Shown: in pieces, positions 62,621 through 64,000 of the stretch
Layout: every line of letters starts with the position of its first letter
Numbering within the stretch: the first letter of the stretch is position 1
Source: Nonlabens ulvanivorans
GTDB taxonomy: Bacteria; Bacteroidota; Bacteroidia; Flavobacteriales; Flavobacteriaceae
Assembly: GCF_000732625.1 (NCBI RefSeq)
Contig: NZ_JPJI01000032.1
Location: 930,001 to 994,000, forward strand
Length of the DNA stretch: 64,000 nt
Direction of reading: 5' to 3'
Notes under the pieces: model-generated
Told to the model about the DNA's origin: nothing
The model's database searches: none
Seen by the model: only the letters and a program-made list of their open reading frames with translations
Program-made: the position numbers and the translations under genes

Positions 62621-64000
62621 ATGAGAATTTTTACGATTGTTTTTTTGTTTTTTGGAATCATTGCGAGTTCTCAAACCATCGATGATTTTGTCTTCGATGT
62701 AGATGTAACTAATTCATATAGGTTTAGAATCACTTCAAATGCTAACATTACCATAGATTGGGGCGATGGGATGACTAATTCCTATGGATCACCTTATGAT
62801 ATGCAAGTGTCACATACTTATCCAACGGCTGGAATGTATACGGTTGTAGTGACAGGTCCATTAGAGTCTGTAAATTTTTATCTTAACAATAATATAACCG
62901 TTACTCAATGGGGTAATTCACAGTTTCAAACGATGGAAGAGTCATTTAAATACTGTCAAAACCTATCCATAAACGCTACAGATGTACCAGACTTAAGTAG
63001 TGTGACAAACATGTCTGAAATGTTCTCCTATGCCATAAATTTTAATTCGGACATATCAAACTGGGATGTTTCAAACGTTACGGACATGGAAAATATGTTT
63101 AAAGGAGCATATGCTTTTAATTCACCATTGTCCAGTTGGAACGTCTCTAATGTCACTGAGTTTAATGGAATGTTTCATCTCGCTAGAAGTTTTAACCAAC
63201 CTTTAAATACATGGGATATAACTAACGCAAGAATATTGACATCAATGTTTACTGGTGCGGAAGATTTTAATCAAACATTAAAATCTTGGGATGTGAGTAA
63301 TGTCACTTTAATGAGTGGGATGTTCTTCGGTGCTTTAGAGTTTAATCAAGATTTAAGTTCTTGGGCATTTAACTCTGGAGTAAACCTAACTAACCTTGTT
63401 CAAAATACTAATCTTGATACCTACAATTATGATGCGTTATTAAGCCGGTTTGTAGATTTACAGTATCAAAATAAAAACCTTGGTATTACAAATTTAGAAT
63501 ATTGTGATGCTTTTTCTAGAGCTGTATTAACTAATAGAGGTTGGACCATAACTAATGATACTTTAGCTCAGAATTGTGCTGTTCAAACCTTGAATGGTTT
63601 ATTTTCTTATGATATAGATATGAGTGGATGTGATGTCAACGATCCTAAAGCATTAAATATACCTTTGAATATTAGTAATACTGAAACTTCAATAGATGTG
63701 GTTGCTATAAATGGAGAGTATAGTGCAAACTTGCGACCTGGAACTTATAATATCACGCCTATAATCGATAATCAGCGTTTTAATATTTCTCCTAGTAACC
63801 CTAGCGTAACAATCAATCAGTCAGGCATAATCACTCAAGATTTTTGCATTACTGATTTAGGTTTGTTTAATGATTTAGAGATTGTTCTTTTTCCTATCAG
63901 TGACAGTAGACCTGGATTTGAAGCTAATTACAAGTTAGTTTATAAAAATAAAGGAACGAGTGTATTGTCAGGCACAATTAATATGCAGTTTGAAAACGAT
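62621..64000 (+). CDS. BspA-family repeat surface protein (partial, runs off window end)
   Basis: An ATG at 62621 opens a frame that stays open to the window end (460 codons). Signal peptide MRIFTIVFLFFGIIASSQ; then a PKD-like domain (about 20-90, ITIDWGDG...HTYPTAGMYTV), and BspA/DUF285-type repeats (about 110-240): FNSDISNWDVSNVTDMENMF, LSSWNVSNV, FNQPLNTWD, FNQTLKSWDVSNV, FNQDLSSW. Beyond them is a region that ends ANYKLVYKNKGT, like the beta domains preceding T9SS sorting signals. Likely a cell-surface protein; the C terminus is missing. Confidence 0.87.
   Translation, partial: MRIFTIVFLFFGIIASSQTIDDFVFDVDVTNSYRFRITSNANITIDWGDGMTNSYGSPYDMQVSHTYPTAGMYTVVVTGPLESVNFYLNNNITVTQWGNSQFQTMEESFKYCQNLSINATDVPDLSSVTNMSEMFSYAINFNSDISNWDVSNVTDMENMFKGAYAFNSPLSSWNVSNVTEFNGMFHLARSFNQPLNTWDITNARILTSMFTGAEDFNQTLKSWDVSNVTLMSGMFFGALEFNQDLSSWAFNSGVNLTNLVQNTNLDTYNYDALLSRFVDLQYQNKNLGITNLEYCDAFSRAVLTNRGWTITNDTLAQNCAVQTLNGLFSYDIDMSGCDVNDPKALNIPLNISNTETSIDVVAINGEYSANLRPGTYNITPIIDNQRFNISPSNPSVTINQSGIITQDFCITDLGLFNDLEIVLFPISDSRPGFEANYKLVYKNKGTSVLSGTINMQFEND

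Noticed and set aside
1-64000. CRISPR array, prophage, IS element or restriction system
   Set aside because: No regularly spaced repeats, transposase, integrase, phage structural genes or restriction-modification genes were recognised anywhere in the window.

Overview
The window is low-GC (clearly A+T-rich) chromosomal DNA from a member of the Bacteroidetes, almost certainly a Flavobacteriaceae. The evidence is the Bacteroidetes -7 promoter box TAnnTTTG in front of many genes, two secreted proteins with type IX secretion (T9SS) C-terminal sorting domains, flavobacterial families (DUF4271, DUF4296, DUF5686, BspA-type repeats), and the gene order rplM-rpsI-rpsB-tsf...pyrH-frr. A Nonlabens- or Dokdonia-like marine genus is possible, but the sequence alone does not settle it. 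There is no sign of a prophage, insertion sequence, CRISPR array, plasmid or island: this is mostly core chromosome.

Layout. 1-9.8 kb: edge-truncated group III truncated haemoglobin, YugP-like zinc peptidase, saccharopine dehydrogenase, DUF423 protein, PEP carboxykinase (pckA), hemD with DUF4271, then an operon of dolichol-phosphate-mannose-synthase-like glycosyltransferase, dihydroorotase and DUF4296 lipoprotein, and a short-chain dehydrogenase/epimerase. 9.9-20 kb: tyrS, a LuxE-like acyl-activating enzyme, two T9SS cargo proteins (lamin-tail protein and M36 metallopeptidase), a PhoB/PhoR-like two-component pair, and a MurG-like glycosyltransferase that overlaps the kinase gene antiparallel. 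20-30.9 kb: trmB-LysE-ATL, apbC and a NifU-like protein (Fe-S assembly), glutaryl-CoA dehydrogenase, rpsP-rimM-tRNA methyltransferase, a lipoprotein, retropepsin-like protease, tatD, acyltransferase, ansA and a tRNA-Ser(GGA). 31-43 kb: ExbB-ExbD-ExbD energiser operon with a beta-barrel protein, rpoN, asnS, RND/MMPL exporter and a DUF5686 outer-membrane protein. 43-48.3 kb: translation cluster (frr, pyrH, tsf, rpsB, rpsI, rplM). 48.3-64 kb: ergothioneine genes egtB-egtD-DUF427, thyA, a frameshifted nucleoside transporter, a bifunctional-nuclease gene, etfBA, pdhB, secreted proteins and an edge-truncated BspA-like surface protein.

The most striking non-gene feature is a 14-16 bp perfect palindrome, core GCTTTCGCGAAAGC. 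It occurs 12 times exactly and 3 times with one mismatch, dispersed about every 4 kb both between and inside genes. Inside genes it is read in all three frames, as RFRES/RFCES, AFAKA or LSRKR. In one case it appears to supply the charged start of a signal peptide. Chance cannot explain it at this base composition. It looks like a genome-wide dispersed motif comparable in style to cyanobacterial HIP1 or DNA-uptake sequences, function unknown.

Together the genes cover central metabolism (gluconeogenesis, pyruvate oxidation, electron-transfer flavoprotein, lysine breakdown), nucleotide synthesis (pyrC, pyrH, thyA), translation, envelope energisation and secretion. Several start sites were moved downstream of the longest reading frame because a promoter box overlaps the upstream start codon.
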